A stretch of DNA of 22,591 nt. It comes from Ophiocordyceps camponoti-saundersi (nom. inval.) (taxonomy: Eukaryota > Ascomycota > Sordariomycetes > Hypocreales > Ophiocordycipitaceae). The notes beneath the pieces were generated by a model. The model had not been told where the DNA came from. It ran no database searches and saw nothing but the letters and a program-made list of their open reading frames with translations. Made by a program: the position numbers and the translations under genes. The DNA lies in assembly GCA_003339415.1 (NCBI GenBank), contig PDHQ01000457.1:1-22591 (forward strand). Direction: 5' to 3'. Below, piece by piece: positions 1 through 9,921 of this stretch. Position 1 is the first letter of the stretch. Each line of letters starts with the position of its first letter.

Positions 1-497
1 AATAATATAATTTTTTATTAATATTAACTCTTTATATATTAATAATTTTATAAAGCTAAAGATTTTTAATAATTAAGTATATTTAACTTATATTTAAGCT
101 TTTTTTAAGCTATATTATATTTTTATTTTTTATTATATTATTATTTATTAAGTTATTATTATTATTACTAGGTTTTATTTCTCTTATTAATATATAAAGT
201 TTAAGAATTTTTTCCTCGCTTAATAATAATCTAAATAAAAAAAAAACTTAATTTCTATATAGTATTTCTATCGCGCTATTTATTAGTATTTTTTTTTAGA
301 TTAAAATAGCTTACGTAAGCTAACTAAAAATTTAGTCCTTTTAGTTTTTAGTCTTTAGTTAGTTAGTCCTTATATTTAAGGACTAATTAAAGTCCTTAGG
401 CTAACTAACTAAAGACTAACTAAAAGGTACGTACTTTTAGTCTGGACTTTTTTTAGTTAGTCCTAACTGACTAAAGACTGACTAATTTTAAACCCTA
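1..497 (+). mobile_element. Terminal part of a RIP-mutated hAT transposon (left copy)
   Basis: This stretch is the reverse complement of 16971-17466 with only scattered differences, mostly C/T or G/A. The right-hand copy is attached to a recognisable hAT transposase relic, so this is inferred to be the same end of a second hAT element whose body lies left of the window. The inner end reads TTTTAAACCCTA at 486-497; its complement is TAGGGTTTAAAA, a RIP-mutated form of the right copy's CAGGGTTTAAAA. CAGGG is typical of hAT termini. The last 190 bases are packed with TTAGTTAG/CTAACTAA motifs, as expected for subterminal transposase-binding repeats. The transposase would read on the plus strand towards position 497. 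Confidence 0.75.
307..322. repeat. Perfect 16-bp palindrome inside the hAT end
   Basis: TAGCTTACGTAAGCTA is its own reverse complement. It is preserved without change in the right copy at 17146-17161, although the surrounding bases differ at several places. It could be a protein-binding site of the element; this is inference. Confidence 0.6.
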
Positions 498-2040
498 AGT
501 AGGTTAGATTAGATAGGTCGGCTTAAACGACCCTTTTAACGCCTGCGACCCTAACCTACCTATACGACCCGTACGTCCCTAACGGACCTGACAGACCTAC
601 TTCCTTAAGATAGTCTTCCTTGCTAGGGGCTGTGGTGTGCGTAGGGGTGCCCGTTGCTCCCGCCAAACTACGCTTATAAATTTTATAATATATGAAACTT
701 TTAAACCTTAAAATAATATTAATCTTAAGCGTATAAAGCTAATAGATTACTCCTTTAATAAGTAGTCCTCCCTTACTTATTATATAAATATCTCCCTATA
801 TAAGTAAACTTTATATAATATTTTATATTATATAATAGCTCTCGCTATATAATAACCTTAATTATATAAGTATTATAATTATTTACTATTACTAAGCGCT
901 TATTAAGAAAGTTATATAATATATTATAAAGAAAAATTATAAATATTAAAATATTTTATAATACCTTATAGCTTTATACTATTATTTTATATTATTATAT
1001 AGCTTACCTAAGTTATAAAGGCCTTTTATATAAGATTCTTCTAATTATATAACTCCTTACTTTACTTTTTATATTGCTTATTATTATTTTATATATTTAA
1101 TTAGGTATTTAAATAGCTACTCTCTTTATATATTATATATATAAAAATATTATAATAGTATACTCCTTTTTAAAACCCCCTTAATATTAGTATTTAATAC
1201 CTTATTTAATAATTATAATTTATAAAAAGTAGTTATTATCTTAATATTATTTTTCTTAATTATTAAGCTTAATAAATTACACTTTAAAGATTAGTTTTAG
1301 TAAGGGAAGAAAGATATCTTAAGTAAGAGTAGTAAATACTTAAAATATATAATTTTTTAAGTTATTAAAATCTTTAACTAATATTAAGGGGGATCTTTAG
1401 TTATAAGAAGAAAGGCTAAATAATAATTTTTATAAGGAAAATAATAAAAAATTAATTTCCTATAAAAAAATAAAAGGAGAAAGGGGGAAGAAAATAAGAA
1501 TTATTTAATTAAATATTAAAGATTTTAGAAAAAATATTTAAATTAGTAATTTAAGGTATAAAAATATAAAATTTAAAATAAAATTATAATTTTATATAAT
1601 AAAGTTTTTATTATAAATCCTTTTTAAAACTTAGTTTATAATATATAACTTTTATAATAGCTATAAAAATAAGCTTAAAAGCTAATTTTTACTTAATTTT
1701 TTCTTTTTATAAGGGAAACTAAACTATGCTATATACTTAGTAATAACCCCTATCTTACTATTATTACCTTTAAGGTCCTAATCTATAGAAATATCCGAGG
1801 ACTAAAAAGGACTTAAGGGACTATTTAATTATAGCTTATATAAGCTATTAATAATATATTATCTTAGTTTAGCGTTATTTTTCCTAAGATATATTTATTA
1901 TCGCTACTAAACTATAAAGTAGTATATATAAGTAAATAATATAGTTATTCTTTTTAGAGAAGTTACTCTTTCTTATAAGAAATAATATATCGTAGAAGGT
2001 ACCTAAATTCCTATTACCTTGGTATGTACGGATTAGGTAG
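498..2040. other. AT-rich RIP-mutated block without a readable gene
   Basis: The sequence is mostly A and T, with CpA and TpG nearly missing. A less AT-rich patch at about 530-665 keeps CpG and ends in a fairly normal stretch (about 600-665). I found no long reading frame and no motif that names a transposon family. The short open frame on the minus strand near 1884-2090 is not supported by codon use or similarity. The block is probably old repeat DNA; the call rests only on base composition. Confidence 0.6.
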
Positions 2041-2186
2041 GTATGTTCTCGGTGGCTACCTTGTATATACGCAAAATATGAAACCGCCACTCCCTAATGG
2101 CTGTACAACCGTCGTAGTGGGCGCGAGGGAAGCAGACTCAGAGATCAGCGGATGAACAAACCCAGACGACAGAGCCGATCCAAGCC

Positions 2187-2795
2187 ATGTCAACGCCAGT
2201 CCTGCCCTTTGGCATCATACCAATCGGGCAGCCACCTATCACTGAGCCAGTATCTGCACCAGGACCTGCATCGTTTCTTTACGCTTTACCCAGTCCTAAC
2301 GTGTCTTCTCATATCATCGTTTTCCTTGTGCCGAATATCACTCTACCAAATGACACTGCTGCCGCTATTTATTTGACAGTTGCACCTGATCTCGACTCGG
2401 TAGCCTGCTCCCCTGTCCAATTCCTCGGCGGGATTGGTCCCGGCAAGGAGAGCGCCATGTTCAAGATCGGAAGTCGGCCCGACATAGGTACTGGGAATGT
2501 CTTCATTGGAGTCTCTGTTGAATCAGCGGATTCGGTCAGCCAGCGAATTCAGGAGCTTTCTGCAGCGAAAGGCGCTAAGCCGAATATGTTATCCCAGTCA
2601 ACAACTATAATCCTCGCGCAACGTATCATTCAGAATGCCTTCAATTTCCTCGCCAGCTTTAGTGGCAGTACAGACGCCGGAGGTGCCAAGGTTGAGGTCG
2701 TTCCTCTTAAAGCTTTTGAAGAGTGGTGGAGGAAGTTCGAATCGCGGCTGCGTTCAGATCCAAGCTTTCTTGAGAGGCAGGCAGGAGAGACATAG
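2187..2795 (+). CDS. OPI10: Hikeshi/OPI10 family protein (Hsp70 nuclear import carrier homologue)
   Basis: One intact exon encodes 202 residues, the usual size for the family (about 200). Hikeshi carries Hsp70 into the nucleus on heat stress by binding FG-nucleoporins; the yeast homologue Opi10 was named from an inositol-excretion phenotype. Family features seen: an N-terminal FGIIPIGQP segment (residues 8-16), the core SHIIVFLVPNITLP (about 41-54), FLGGIGPGKESAMFKI (about 79-94), and the C-terminal AQRIIQNAFNFLASF (about 145-159) and WWRKFESRLRSDPSFLER (about 180-197). The start has a good context (GCCATGT) and places the conserved FG segment close to the N-terminus. The gene is alone in a roughly 1-kb GC-balanced island with only about 150 bases of normal sequence upstream, so most of its promoter must be very short or lie in RIP-mutated DNA. 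No damage is seen in the reading frame. Confidence 0.9.
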   Translation: MSTPVLPFGIIPIGQPPITEPVSAPGPASFLYALPSPNVSSHIIVFLVPNITLPNDTAAAIYLTVAPDLDSVACSPVQFLGGIGPGKESAMFKIGSRPDIGTGNVFIGVSVESADSVSQRIQELSAAKGAKPNMLSQSTTIILAQRIIQNAFNFLASFSGSTDAGGAKVEVVPLKAFEEWWRKFESRLRSDPSFLERQAGET

Positions 2796-3104
2796 TTCGA
2801 TCTGCTGCCGCTGCTTCTATGCAAGTAAATCAAGTCAAGACTTGCGGCCACTTACTTGGGCGATCTTTCAAGGACGGCTTGCCTGCGCAATGCATGAGAA
2901 GATTCATCATTCCGTACCTGCTAAGGAGCCTATAGAAGAGGTAGACGTTTTGGAGGCCTACCCGTACCAGTAGGCAGTAGCATTAGGGACTAGTCTCAGT
3001 GAGAGAGCTATACGCGCGCGAAGGTACGGACACATAAATAGGTAATAATGCTAGATTCTATCTTATACTGACAATTTATAGGTATGTGTATGTGTATGTG
3101 TATA
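2796..3104. other. Downstream region of OPI10 with a small hexanucleotide repeat
   Basis: This is normal-composition sequence that fades into AT-rich DNA. It should hold the 3' end of the OPI10 transcript. At 3082-3104 there are three GTATGT units plus a partial one, just where the RIP-mutated block begins. The overlapping open frames here have no recognisable product and look like chance. Confidence 0.5.
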
Positions 3105-3300
3105 TTTTACGCCACAGAAGAGCCTAAGGGCGGAGCCCCTAAGACCTTCGCCTCCCTAGGGGCATAAGGCGCCGTATAACGCCTTATATACTAGTTACGT
3201 AACTATATATATAAGTAGGCGGGTATTATTAGCTATACTAAGTATTTAAGCCCTCTAATATTATATTAAATATATTAGAGGTAAGGGGGTATAAGGGCTC

Positions 3301-6300
3301 GTTACTTATAAGGTCCGCTAATATTAAGCTAAGTAAGAGAGTAAAAGATTAGTAAGTTTAAAACTTATTAAAGCTTAATTTAAAATTACCGGAATTAATA
3401 CTTATATTATACTTAGATTCTAATAAGTTAGGTCCTAAGCTAGTATTACGTTATCGCTTTCTTTTTTATTACCGTAAAAATAAGAGCTTAGCTATAAGCT
3501 ATAATAACTTAATAGTTACTAATAAGCTTTTATTAGCTATTAAGGTAAGGCGCTAAGGAGGTTATTTAGGATAAATATCCTTAAAAAAATAAAACTTAGC
3601 CGCTTTTATAGCGAATATTTTCTAATATTAGCTTAAGATATTTATAATATTAAGCTATAACTATTTTTACTAAAAAGGGAGTTTAACTTTCTTATAAAAA
3701 AGTAAATAAGTTAGGGATTTTTTTTTATTATAAAAGTAAAGAAGCTAGGCGTTATTATAATAAAAGCGTTTATAATACTTAGCGAAATCCCCGTAGCCGG
3801 AGCGCGCGGCGAGTAGCTTATATAGCTAAAAATAAAATAATAACTTAATCTTTATTATAAGCTTAGTTATAGCGAGTAGTTTATATTTCTTATAGCGATT
3901 AGGCTAATATTTCTATTACTAGTAAGCGAAAGCTATAACTTTATATAGTTAGAGATTTTAGCTAACTTAAGCTAGGAAAAGGTTATTATATTTTAGGGGG
4001 CTATATAACGCCCCTTTATTAGTAAGGCGGTTAGTTATCTTATTACTTAAGATATTCTTATATTCGGGGATTTATTTAATAAAAACCTTACTTATATAAG
4101 TAAAGGTAGCTTAAAGGAAATAAATCTATTTTTATTAGGAAAAGCTTATAGATATACCGTTAAGTTAGGTAATAATTACTTAGTTATCGAGGTAAATATA
4201 TAATAATAAGGGGGGGGAAGCGGCGTTAGCTTTTATAACCTTAATAGCTATTAGTAAGCTTTCTAACGCTCCCTAAACCTCCGTATTATATATTTCTATA
4301 CGTAATAGCTATTTATAGCCTTAAGCGAGTATAATATTATCCCTTTTTACGAAGAAGCTAAAGCTTATAACTATCTTAGGTTATTAAGGGGGCGAGAGGT
4401 TATATTAGGACTTATTAGTAAAAATAAGGAAATTAGTTAGCGGGAGCTATTTTAACTAATTAAGGAAATCTTAGATAATATCGTCCTTTAAGAGATAAGG
4501 GCCTTTATTTAAGCTATTATAATAAGGGGGTATTAGAAAAGGGTAAAGGAAGGCTAAGTAAAAAGAAAAGGTTTTTTATAGCGTAGTTAGCTAGCGCGGT
4601 AATCCCCGGAGCGTGCGTTAATTATAATAAGCCTTAGTTAAGTATAAGGGGTCGAGGTTACGAATACGTATTACGTGCTTAAGCTATATCCCGTTAAGGG
4701 CGACTTTTATTAGGGGAATATTAGCCTTTTAGAGGAGGGTTAGAATATTCGTTATTTTCTAAACTAATAAGTAGCTTTTAATAGCGAGGTTAAGTATTAT
4801 TTATAGCTTAGTAATTTAGTTATAAAAGCTTATAGAGACCTCTTTTATCTTATTCTTTTTAGTAGGTTTTATAGCTTTTAGCTACTAGACCTCTGCCCTA
4901 AAAAGCGCCTTAGTTTCGATAATAGCCCTAATAGCTTTCCGGGTAGCGGTAAAGGGGGTCCCACGCTAGACCTAACTAAGTCCCTTAATATACGTAGCTA
5001 TTTTCCTAGCTTTAATAGCTTTCTCTTAGATATAATATTTCTAGTTAAGGCGTTTATTAAGCTAGAGGCCTAGCTAGTATATAGCTTCTAGTAAGGTAAT
5101 CTAGCGCCCGCTATAATAAAGGCTAGGTAATATTAATTATTATCGCTTAGTAAAATATATAACTTTAGTTTTAGCTAAGTTAAAATTAATATTATTATAT
5201 TATTTTTAGTAAATAGTAATATTAAGTAAGCGTTAAGCCTTATAGCTAGTTTTTTCTAAATTCTTACTAATTATAAGTATATTATAATTATTTATATACG
5301 CGAAGCGGCTACTTAGCTTATCTAATTAGTAGATTAGGGCGGTATAGAGTATATATAATATAAGGGAGATAGGGGAGCTTTACGGTAAGCTATAAAAGAG
5401 CGGGTTTATTAGGGTAACTATCTTATTTAAGCGGACGCTAGTAAGCCTCCTTATTATAAAAAAGTTTACTTAGTAAAGTAAGTTATTAAGCTAGCCTTAT
5501 AAGCGTATTTACGAAAGGAGGCAGACCCGGAAAACTATATTAAAAGCACCTTATATATTAGCTATAAATTAATAAAGGTAGCTATTTTACCTTAGTTAAA
5601 AGTATTTTTAATATTATAGATAAGATAGCTAATAATATTAGTAAATAACTTTATAGGTAAGGTACTTATATATTATAGGGAGACTACGCTATATTAAATA
5701 TACTTTTAGGCGATATGCTAAGTAAGGAGATATTTAAGCTTTTTACTAAAGTAAAATAGTAATACGATAAGGCGCTAGCTTTTAATTATACTAATATCCT
5801 ACTTAAGCTTAGAGAGGAGGGTAACTTAAGCTTTCTTAAAAAGTAAAGGGTAATAGCTTAAAGTTAAGTAGCTTTAGTATAGCGTAATAATAGCTATTAT
5901 AATATAAGTTTATATAGCTTTTAGTATTTTAATAATAATATTATTAACGCTAAAAGTTATATTACCTAAGCTATAAACTACTTTTATAATTTTAGCTTAC
6001 GTAAAGTTATTATCTTAAAAGATTACTTATATAAGGTAAGTATTATTAACTTAGTAATAGTTATTATCTTATAAGAACTTTTCTAAAAAGTACCTCTAAA
6101 AAGTTATAATTTTCTTAGTAAGCTTAATAATAAGCGCGCTATTAACTTATAAAGGGGGCAAGGCGAACTATAAGCGCCTTTTATATTAGCCGAATATTTA
6201 GTAGATATCCTTATCTAATAAGGCCTTAGTAATAATATCCTTATAATACTCCTTTTTCGCTTTACGGACCTCCCTTTTTAAGGCTCTCTAAGCGTTAAGG

Positions 6301-7272
6301 GCGCGGGTAATTCGGGAGCCTTAGTAACGGGCTTATTATATAGCTATTATTTTCTTTATATACTCGGGCGTCTACTATATAGTTTACTTAGAGTCTAGCT
6401 TAGCTAGCTTATAAGCGGACTTTATTACTTATCTAAAAAGTAAGATAAGGGCTTCTATTAACTTATTAAGGTTACCTATTATAGCTATAATAAAGGGGAG
6501 GGTAAGCACGCTTACCTTTACTTATAAGGTAAAGTTAGCGATATTTTTAGGTAAGTTTTAAAAAATATATCGTAAGAGAGGGGGGTTACTAAAAAGAAGG
6601 CTTTTTAATATTATAATAATAATTTCGTAATTAGAGCTTATATAAAGGTAATAGGCGATAACGCTAAAAATAAGAGGAACGTTAGTAAGGATAAGGTTTA
6701 GGATATTTCTATAATTATAAGTAAGCTAGCTTAGCTTATTTAAAATAGTAAGCTTATATTAGTAAGCGTAATTAGCTAAGGCTATAGCGCTAGTATTTTA
6801 TTCTCCTTAAGGGAGGTATAATTACTATATATAATACTTAAGGTTAAAGTCCTTAGCGATTATAGTATATTCGTATAGCTGCTAGTTAAGGAGGATTTAT
6901 AAGGTTTATAATTAATAAATACGTAGTTAAATATAAATATTAAGAAAGGTAATTTTACTAACTTAAACTTAGATTAGGTCCTTATAGCTGCTTTTACGGG
7001 TAATAAGCTTAAATTATAAGTAAGCTTAATATCCCTTTTCTTAGCGGATATATATTAGGACTTAAGGCTTCTTAGCTTTATTAGTTTATAACGCTATAAA
7101 GGTAAAATAATTAAACTTAATATAAAACTTAGTTTAATATTAGGGGGGTAAGTTATTATTATAAAAAGGCTTTTATAAAAGAACTATATTTATAGCGTTA
7201 ATAAAAGTAAATTATAAGGCGATATTATATATAGCGCTATTTTTAGCTATATTAGCTTAGAATATTTTTAAG
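3301..7272 (+). pseudogene. Relic of a very large protein (about 1300 codons), family not recognised
   Basis: Reading codons from 3301 to about 5755, and one frame over from about 5763 to 7272, gives a continuous protein-like translation. It is broken only by TAA and TAG codons, which RIP makes from CAA, CAG and TGG; TGA is absent. Readable islands include SEIPVAGARGE (about 3781), FYEEAKAYNYLRLLRGREV (about 4351-4407), CPKKRLSFDNSPNSFPGSGK (about 4894-4953), KPPYYKKVYLV (about 5446) and GNSGALVTGLLYSYYFLYIL (about 6309-6368). The first 80 or so codons are rich in presumed Gln. A single frame change near 5760 is an indel or a lost intron. The size and setting suggest a transposon protein, but I cannot assign a family and find no catalytic motif, so the function is left open. 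Confidence 0.6.
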
Positions 7273-7312
7273 TAATTCTTATTACCTATTTATTAATAAT
7301 ATACCTAAGTTA

Positions 7313-7942
7313 TTAAAAATAGGCGGTATAGTAAGTAATACGGCTCTTCTTATTTTTAGGTAAAAGGGTTATAATAATATCTTCTTTAATAGCCTCGTCC
7401 GCTATTTTAACTTTTATTAAGTCGGCGTCCGGGCCGGTGCCGGCGAAGCCGGGTATTAGAGGTAGCGGTATTAGGGTTTTAAGGAACCTCTTAGCCTTAG
7501 CTATAAGCGGGGCGGGGGAGGGAGAAGGGGAGCTTATCGAGTTAGCTAAGTTATCTTTAAAGCCTAAGCTAGAAGTAAGCTTACTATAGTTAGGTCCGGA
7601 GACCTCTTTATTTATAGCGATCTCTATAATATCGATATAAGTCCTCGTAAATAGCAAAGTAAGGTTATAAGCTTACTAAGCTTATTATTAGGCTTATTAG
7701 CTAAAGGGTGCGCTATTATCTAATAGGTCCGTTACCGGGCCTTAGAGGGTAAGGAAAGTAGCGAGGCCTATCTTACGGATTTGCTTCTGCTAGGCCTAGG
7801 TAGGGCGGCTAAGGACCCCGTTCTTTCGGACGGGCCTCGCTAGGCACTTCTCGTACGTGGAGACATAGGCCCTAAGGTAGTTAGCGTACTACGCCGGCTT
7901 ATCGCACTCGCTATATTCTTTCTTTCCGCAAGTCTTATAGTA
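7313..7942 (-). pseudogene. Cys-rich, Ser/Pro-rich protein relic
   Basis: One minus-strand frame runs from about 7942 down to a TAA near 7313. It starts with a segment in which Cys or Tyr recurs in a zinc-finger-like rhythm: YYKTCGKKEYSECDKPA, then YANYLRAYVSTYEKCLARP. RIP turns TGC/TGT into TAC/TAT, so several of these Tyr may once have been Cys, which would make a compact Cys-rich metal-binding region. A possible Gln-rich stretch (a run of TAA/TAG codons near 7665-7690) and a Ser-Pro run (SPSPSPAP) follow. The last 114 codons are free of stops, unusual in such mutated DNA. A TGA lies just upstream, so the first exon is missing or unrecognised. It may be a second gene of the same element as the large relic on the other strand. 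No family is recognised. Confidence 0.5.
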
Positions 7943-8862
7943 GGCCGGTCAGATATAAGGTCTAGCCCTATAATTTATAGGTTAACTAAGGAAACGATTT
8001 ACTTTTAAAAGTTTCTTTAATACGCTTTCTTAATACTTAATAATATAATTAATTCTTTTATATATTTTTTATAAATATTAAGTAATAAATAATTTATAAA
8101 ATTTTTAATTAAAAATAGTTATATAGATTAGTAAGGAGATACTTAATAATTTATAAAAAAATTTTTATTTCCTCTTTTAAAGCTTAATTAATCTAATATA
8201 TAAAAGTTATAATAGAAAATACTTTTAATTATTAAAAATTATTTAATAAAAAGCCTTATTTAATAAGAGTAAATAATAAAAATATTTATTAAAGTAATTT
8301 TATTTTAGCTTATTATTATAAAACATTTTATTATTCTAAAAAGCGTAAAATATTTTAAAAAAATATAAGAAGATGCTAAAAATAAGTTTAAAGATATAAC
8401 TTATTTAAAAAATAAAAGAAAGAGGCTAACTTCTTTTATATATCTTAGAACAAAATACTTAAGTTTTTAATAAGAGTTTTTATCTTAATAGTATAAATTC
8501 TTTATCAGAAAGTATATATATATTATGCTTATTAGCTTTTATAAGCTTATTTAATAGTTTAATATTATGAAAGAGAACTAGTTATTTAAGACATGATATT
8601 TTATAAGCTTCTTTCGCTCATGAGCACTAATCCCACCCACCTATAGTATTTACATACAGCTAGATATTCGGTTAGTAGTAGGCCTGGAAGCCAGTATTGA
8701 CTTCAGTCGCAGCCTGTGCACACCGAATCTTCGACCGTTTCGGCAAAGTGCCTATTGTTGAGGTTGACAATCCGAAGGTGTTCGACATTGGGTGTGAACA
8801 AGGGCGTCATTAGCCGACAAGACCAACTTCAATACTGCCACGAAGTCCTGGAAGTCATAGTC

Positions 8863-9345
8863 ATGACGTGGACCTCGCGTTGTTTGACCGCAACTGGTCT
8901 TCTTCTACTGGCTCATGCGTGAGTCTGTTGCGATGAGGAGAAATGCCAGATAATCATTGCTAACCCATCGATCGACAGCTGCTATTCTGCGCACGAGCAT
9001 GGCACACTGTCTTTGACGTCATCCATCTTCGCTCATTCTTCCAAGGGCCAGCTGCCCGGAACAAAGATACCGATGGACATATGCGTTGAGACTGTGGTGG
9101 CGACCATCGTGCTTTGCTTTGGTTTGGTTCTGGGGTCCCAGAAGCTGCGGCCCATCGAGTGGCATGTCTGGGCCGGCAAGATCGAGCGCGAAGGCGTTGC
9201 CGGCTTTCTTGACGATTCTGGCAAGGTTGACAAAGAGTATCGTGGAAGTCCGTTCGCCGCCTTGGAGAGTAGACCAGGTTTCGTCAACATCCGTCAACAG
9301 AGGCGTGAATATACCCAGCGGTCGCAGAAGGTCAGCAGCAGATGA
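8863..9345 (+). CDS. EMC5: ER membrane protein complex subunit 5 (EMC5/MMGT family)
   Basis: Two exons, 8863-8918 and 8979-9345, encode 140 residues. The intron has a GTGAGT donor, a GCTAAC branch site and a GACAG acceptor (60 bases). EMC5 is part of the ER membrane complex, which inserts tail-anchored and multi-pass proteins; animal members were also named membrane magnesium transporters. Seen here: a first membrane segment around TATGLLLLAHA with the family's YSAHEH immediately after it, a second segment VETVVATIVLCFGLVLG, then the hallmark KLRPIEWHVWAGKIEREG and the tail SRPGFVNIRQQRREY. The splice joins LLLLAHA to CYSAHEH across the intron exactly as the family needs. The last 10 residues are less conserved, so the 3' end is slightly less sure. 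MSH5 lies 576 bases downstream on the same strand. Confidence 0.9.
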
Positions 9346-9921
9346 GCGAGAGGAGGCGCTGTTTAACTTCTAGAAGGCCTTGTGCCTTCTTTTCTTGCGA
9401 TGTTTTATACGCTGCAGCACTCGCTTGACGCCTCGCTTTGCGCCTTAGCTGTCGTAGGAGAAAAGCGATGGGTTTAGAAGTCATATCGCAAGGATCCGAT
9501 CGAAAGAGGATGTGCAACAACAAACGTCTCTAGGAGTACAAAGGATATATCAAATACCTTAGGTGCCTAGGTGGGATGGCTGTGCGTTCAAGTTCATTAT
9601 TGTTACCCGCTACCTACCTACCTTTCTGCTCCGCATGCTAGACACCTGTCCCCTAATATCAACGGATATGTGTATACGTTTGCCTACCTACCTAGGTACC
9701 TAGGTAGGTAGATATCCCGCAGTCACAATTCTCGAGGGCAGGAGCTCAACTGGCAAGTCCCTGCCTTAAAACCCCGTCTAGGAAGTTTCCCCGTTTAATG
9801 AAGTTCTCCTTCCCTCCAAGTTAGTACTGCCTGCTTACCTTGGTACCTTGTATGTAATTAGACCGTCTTCGATGTGCTTTCCTTCACCGAAGCCTCTTAA
9901 ACCTCAACAGATCATAAAAAT
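9346..9921. other. EMC5-MSH5 intergenic region
   Basis: This normal-composition spacer must hold the EMC5 3' end and the MSH5 promoter. It carries several CCTACCTA/TAGGTAGG runs (about 9550-9575, 9611-9625, 9684-9711). No open frame in it is convincing. No TATA box or named operator could be assigned. Confidence 0.5.
9684..9711. repeat. Perfect 28-bp palindrome of CCTA/TAGG units
   Basis: The left half is CTACCTACCTAGGT and the right half is its exact reverse complement, so the whole could form a hairpin or bind a dimer. It lies about 210 bases upstream of the MSH5 start. CCTAGG-type low-complexity palindromes are common in filamentous fungal intergenic DNA, so a specific role is uncertain. 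Confidence 0.8.

Larger units (their letters stand above)
3105..8620. mobile_element. RIP-mutated repeat block between OPI10 and EMC5, class unknown
   Basis: About 5.5 kb is almost free of CpA and TpG but keeps CpG (for example near 3790-3812), the mark of RIP on repeated DNA. It contains two readable protein relics, listed separately, on opposite strands. Its left edge has GC-rich imperfect palindromes (about 3120-3180, CCTAAGGG...CCCCTAAG). I found no second copy of that edge to the right, so paired LTRs are not supported. No reverse-transcriptase YxDD box, integrase or DDE signature could be named. The last part, about 8020-8600, is nearly pure A/T with nothing readable. Confidence 0.6.

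Noticed and set aside
486..499. TTAGGG/CCCTAA telomere-like hexamer at the end of the inverted repeat
   Set aside because: There is a single unit only, and it is explained by the hAT terminus CAGGGTTT mutated to TAGGGTTT. There is no telomeric array.
1884..2090. 68-residue minus-strand open frame upstream of OPI10
   Set aside because: It lies mostly in AT-rich mutated DNA, has no motif and no sensible start context.
2630..2973. Open frames overlapping the 3' end of OPI10
   Set aside because: They overlap the conserved OPI10 C-terminus in other frames and have no similarity signal.
3105..8620. Giant Starship-type element or LTR retrotransposon spanning the block
   Set aside because: No tyrosine-recombinase captain motifs, no paired LTRs and no reverse-transcriptase box could be found, so no class is claimed.
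9013..9373. Other open frames on both strands over EMC5 (9019-9297, 9033-9290, 9086-9373)
   Set aside because: They are shadows of the EMC5 exon, which has clear family motifs.
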